Origin: Gammaproteobacteria bacterium
GTDB taxonomy: Bacteria > Pseudomonadota > Gammaproteobacteria > Eutrophobiales > Eutrophobiaceae
NCBI GenBank assembly: GCA_018676275.1
Contig: JABHFC010000394.1
Location: 1 to 16,821 of the forward strand
DNA: 16,821 nucleotides
Direction of reading: 5' to 3'
Positions 15,760 to 16,821 of the stretch are shown piece by piece. A program made the translations under genes and the position numbers. Position 1 is the stretch's first letter. Each line of letters begins with the position of its first letter. The notes under the pieces were generated by a model that was not told the DNA's origin, did not search any database, and saw nothing but the letters and a program-made list of their open reading frames with translations.

Positions 15760-16821
15760 ACGAACATAAGATATTTGACGCCCTGCTACGGGATAATTTG
15801 AATGCCTTCATTCGCAAAACCTTCGAAACCGTATCGACAGGTGATAGCTTTGCTGACAACTGGCATTTGCAGGCCATTGCCTATCATTTAAAGTTATGTG
15901 CACAAGGTGATATTCGACGACTGATCATAACCATACCACCACGCTCCTTAAAATCTATTTCTGCGTCTGTTGCCTTTCCTGCCTGGTTGCTGGGACATGA
16001 TCCTACCCGCAAAATCATCTGTGTTAGTTATGCAAACGATCTCGCCATCAAACACTCCCTTGATACGCGTATCGTCATGGAGTCAGACTGGTATCGTCGT
16101 TGTTTCCCTCACGCAGGCCTTAACCCCAATAAGAATACCCAACATGAGTTTATGACAACAAAATTGGGTTACCGACTCGCTACCTCAGTAGGCGGCACCT
16201 TAACCGGACGTGGTGGTAATCTCATTATTGTCGACGACCCACATAAGTCAGACGAAGTGGAATCTGATGTGAAACGGGAAAGTGTGATCAACTGGTTTCG
16301 CAATACCCTGGTATCACGTCTGAATGACAAGAAAAAGGATGTCATCATCGTTATTCAACAGCGACTGCATGAAGAAGATCTGGCGGGGCACCTACTGGAA
16401 AAAGAAGGTTGGACACACCTGAACTTACCAGCCATAGCAGAGGAAGCAGAATCGATATTGGTGGGCAAAGGAAAATACCATGAACGCAAGGTAGGCGACG
16501 TCTTGCATCCAGAGAAAGAACCCATCGAAGCATTGATGCAAATGGAGGAAGACACGGGCTCCTATGCCTTTGCTGCACAATACCAACAACGTCCCGCACC
16601 ATTAGGGGGCGGGATTGTGAAATGGGCATGGTTTAAGCAACGCTACGCGCAGCGACCTAATAAGCAAGAAGGCGATTATGTGATCCAAAGCTGGGATACC
16701 GCCAGTTCAACGGGTCAAATGAATGACTATTCTGTGTGTACAAGCTGGTTGACACGGAATGGTCAGTGTTACTTGCTGGACGTTTTTCGAAAAAGACTGG
16801 AGTTTCCACAATTAAAACAGA
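15756..16821 (+). CDS. Phage large terminase subunit (C-terminus cut by window edge)
   Basis: An uninterrupted frame of 355 codons runs to the window end. Landmarks: a Walker A-like PPRSLKS (residues 61-67) after strand LIITI, a KIICVSYANDLA segment, GGTLTGRGGNLIIVDDPHKSDE with the Walker B acidic pair (D160, D161), VIIVIQQRLHEEDLAGHLL as the coupling motif (about 197-214), AAQYQQRPAP (about 274-282), and QSWDTAS (D314), the first aspartate of the RNase H-like nuclease. This matches the TIGR01630-type large terminase: an ATPase motor that pumps DNA into proheads and a nuclease that cuts concatemers. Roughly the last 100-150 residues are expected beyond the window. Confidence 0.93.
   Translation, partial: MNEHKIFDALLRDNLNAFIRKTFETVSTGDSFADNWHLQAIAYHLKLCAQGDIRRLIITIPPRSLKSISASVAFPAWLLGHDPTRKIICVSYANDLAIKHSLDTRIVMESDWYRRCFPHAGLNPNKNTQHEFMTTKLGYRLATSVGGTLTGRGGNLIIVDDPHKSDEVESDVKRESVINWFRNTLVSRLNDKKKDVIIVIQQRLHEEDLAGHLLEKEGWTHLNLPAIAEEAESILVGKGKYHERKVGDVLHPEKEPIEALMQMEEDTGSYAFAAQYQQRPAPLGGGIVKWAWFKQRYAQRPNKQEGDYVIQSWDTASSTGQMNDYSVCTSWLTRNGQCYLLDVFRKRLEFPQLKQ

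Noticed and set aside
16351..16629. 92-codon minus-strand frame within the terminase
   Set aside because: Antisense shadow of the terminase coupling and QQRP regions; no ribosome site or recognisable domain.

Overview
The window looks like chromosomal DNA of a gammaproteobacterium (moderate to low GC, Shine-Dalgarno starts, dense operons). It is joined at about 14,690-14,713 to part of a tailed-phage or prophage packaging module. The gammaproteobacterial assignment rests on gene content: an AddAB-type pair of the proteobacterial 'probable DNA repair protein' kind, an EndA/NucM endonuclease, an AGCS symporter, a DUF938 methyltransferase and a Dabb protein. No rRNA, tRNA, CRISPR array or insertion sequence was recognised.

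Region 1 (1-8673, minus strand) reads as one run of six genes: addB-like, addA-like, a secreted TPR protein with a TonB-like C-terminus, a Dabb-domain protein, a DUF938 methyltransferase, and a class I methyltransferase cut by the window edge. The two large proteins should form a double-strand-break resection enzyme. AddA-like carries helicase plus nuclease. AddB-like has lost its ATP site but keeps a nuclease and the four cysteines of an iron-sulfur cluster. The last three genes are packed almost end to end.

Region 2 (8674-10517): a 136-bp divergent intergenic region separates addB-like from a plus-strand egtD, the histidine trimethylation step of ergothioneine synthesis. No egtB is within view. 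Convergent to egtD is a secreted endonuclease I gene.

Region 3 (10568-about 14,700, minus strand): a sodium:alanine-type symporter with a soluble insertion of about 100 residues, a membrane-anchored catalase-like haem protein, and an acyltransferase-3 gene that has lost its 5' end.

Region 4 (about 14,700-16821, plus strand): the C-terminal half of a DNA methyltransferase, a DUF5681 protein and a large terminase open to the window end. The latter two are coupled by an ATGA overlap.

The most notable feature is the head-to-head junction: the acyltransferase and the methyltransferase are both missing their 5' ends at the same place, and the spot carries two inverted repeats. It could be a real rearrangement, the decayed edge of a prophage, or an assembly or amplification chimera. 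I did not find a clearly new defence or mobile system.
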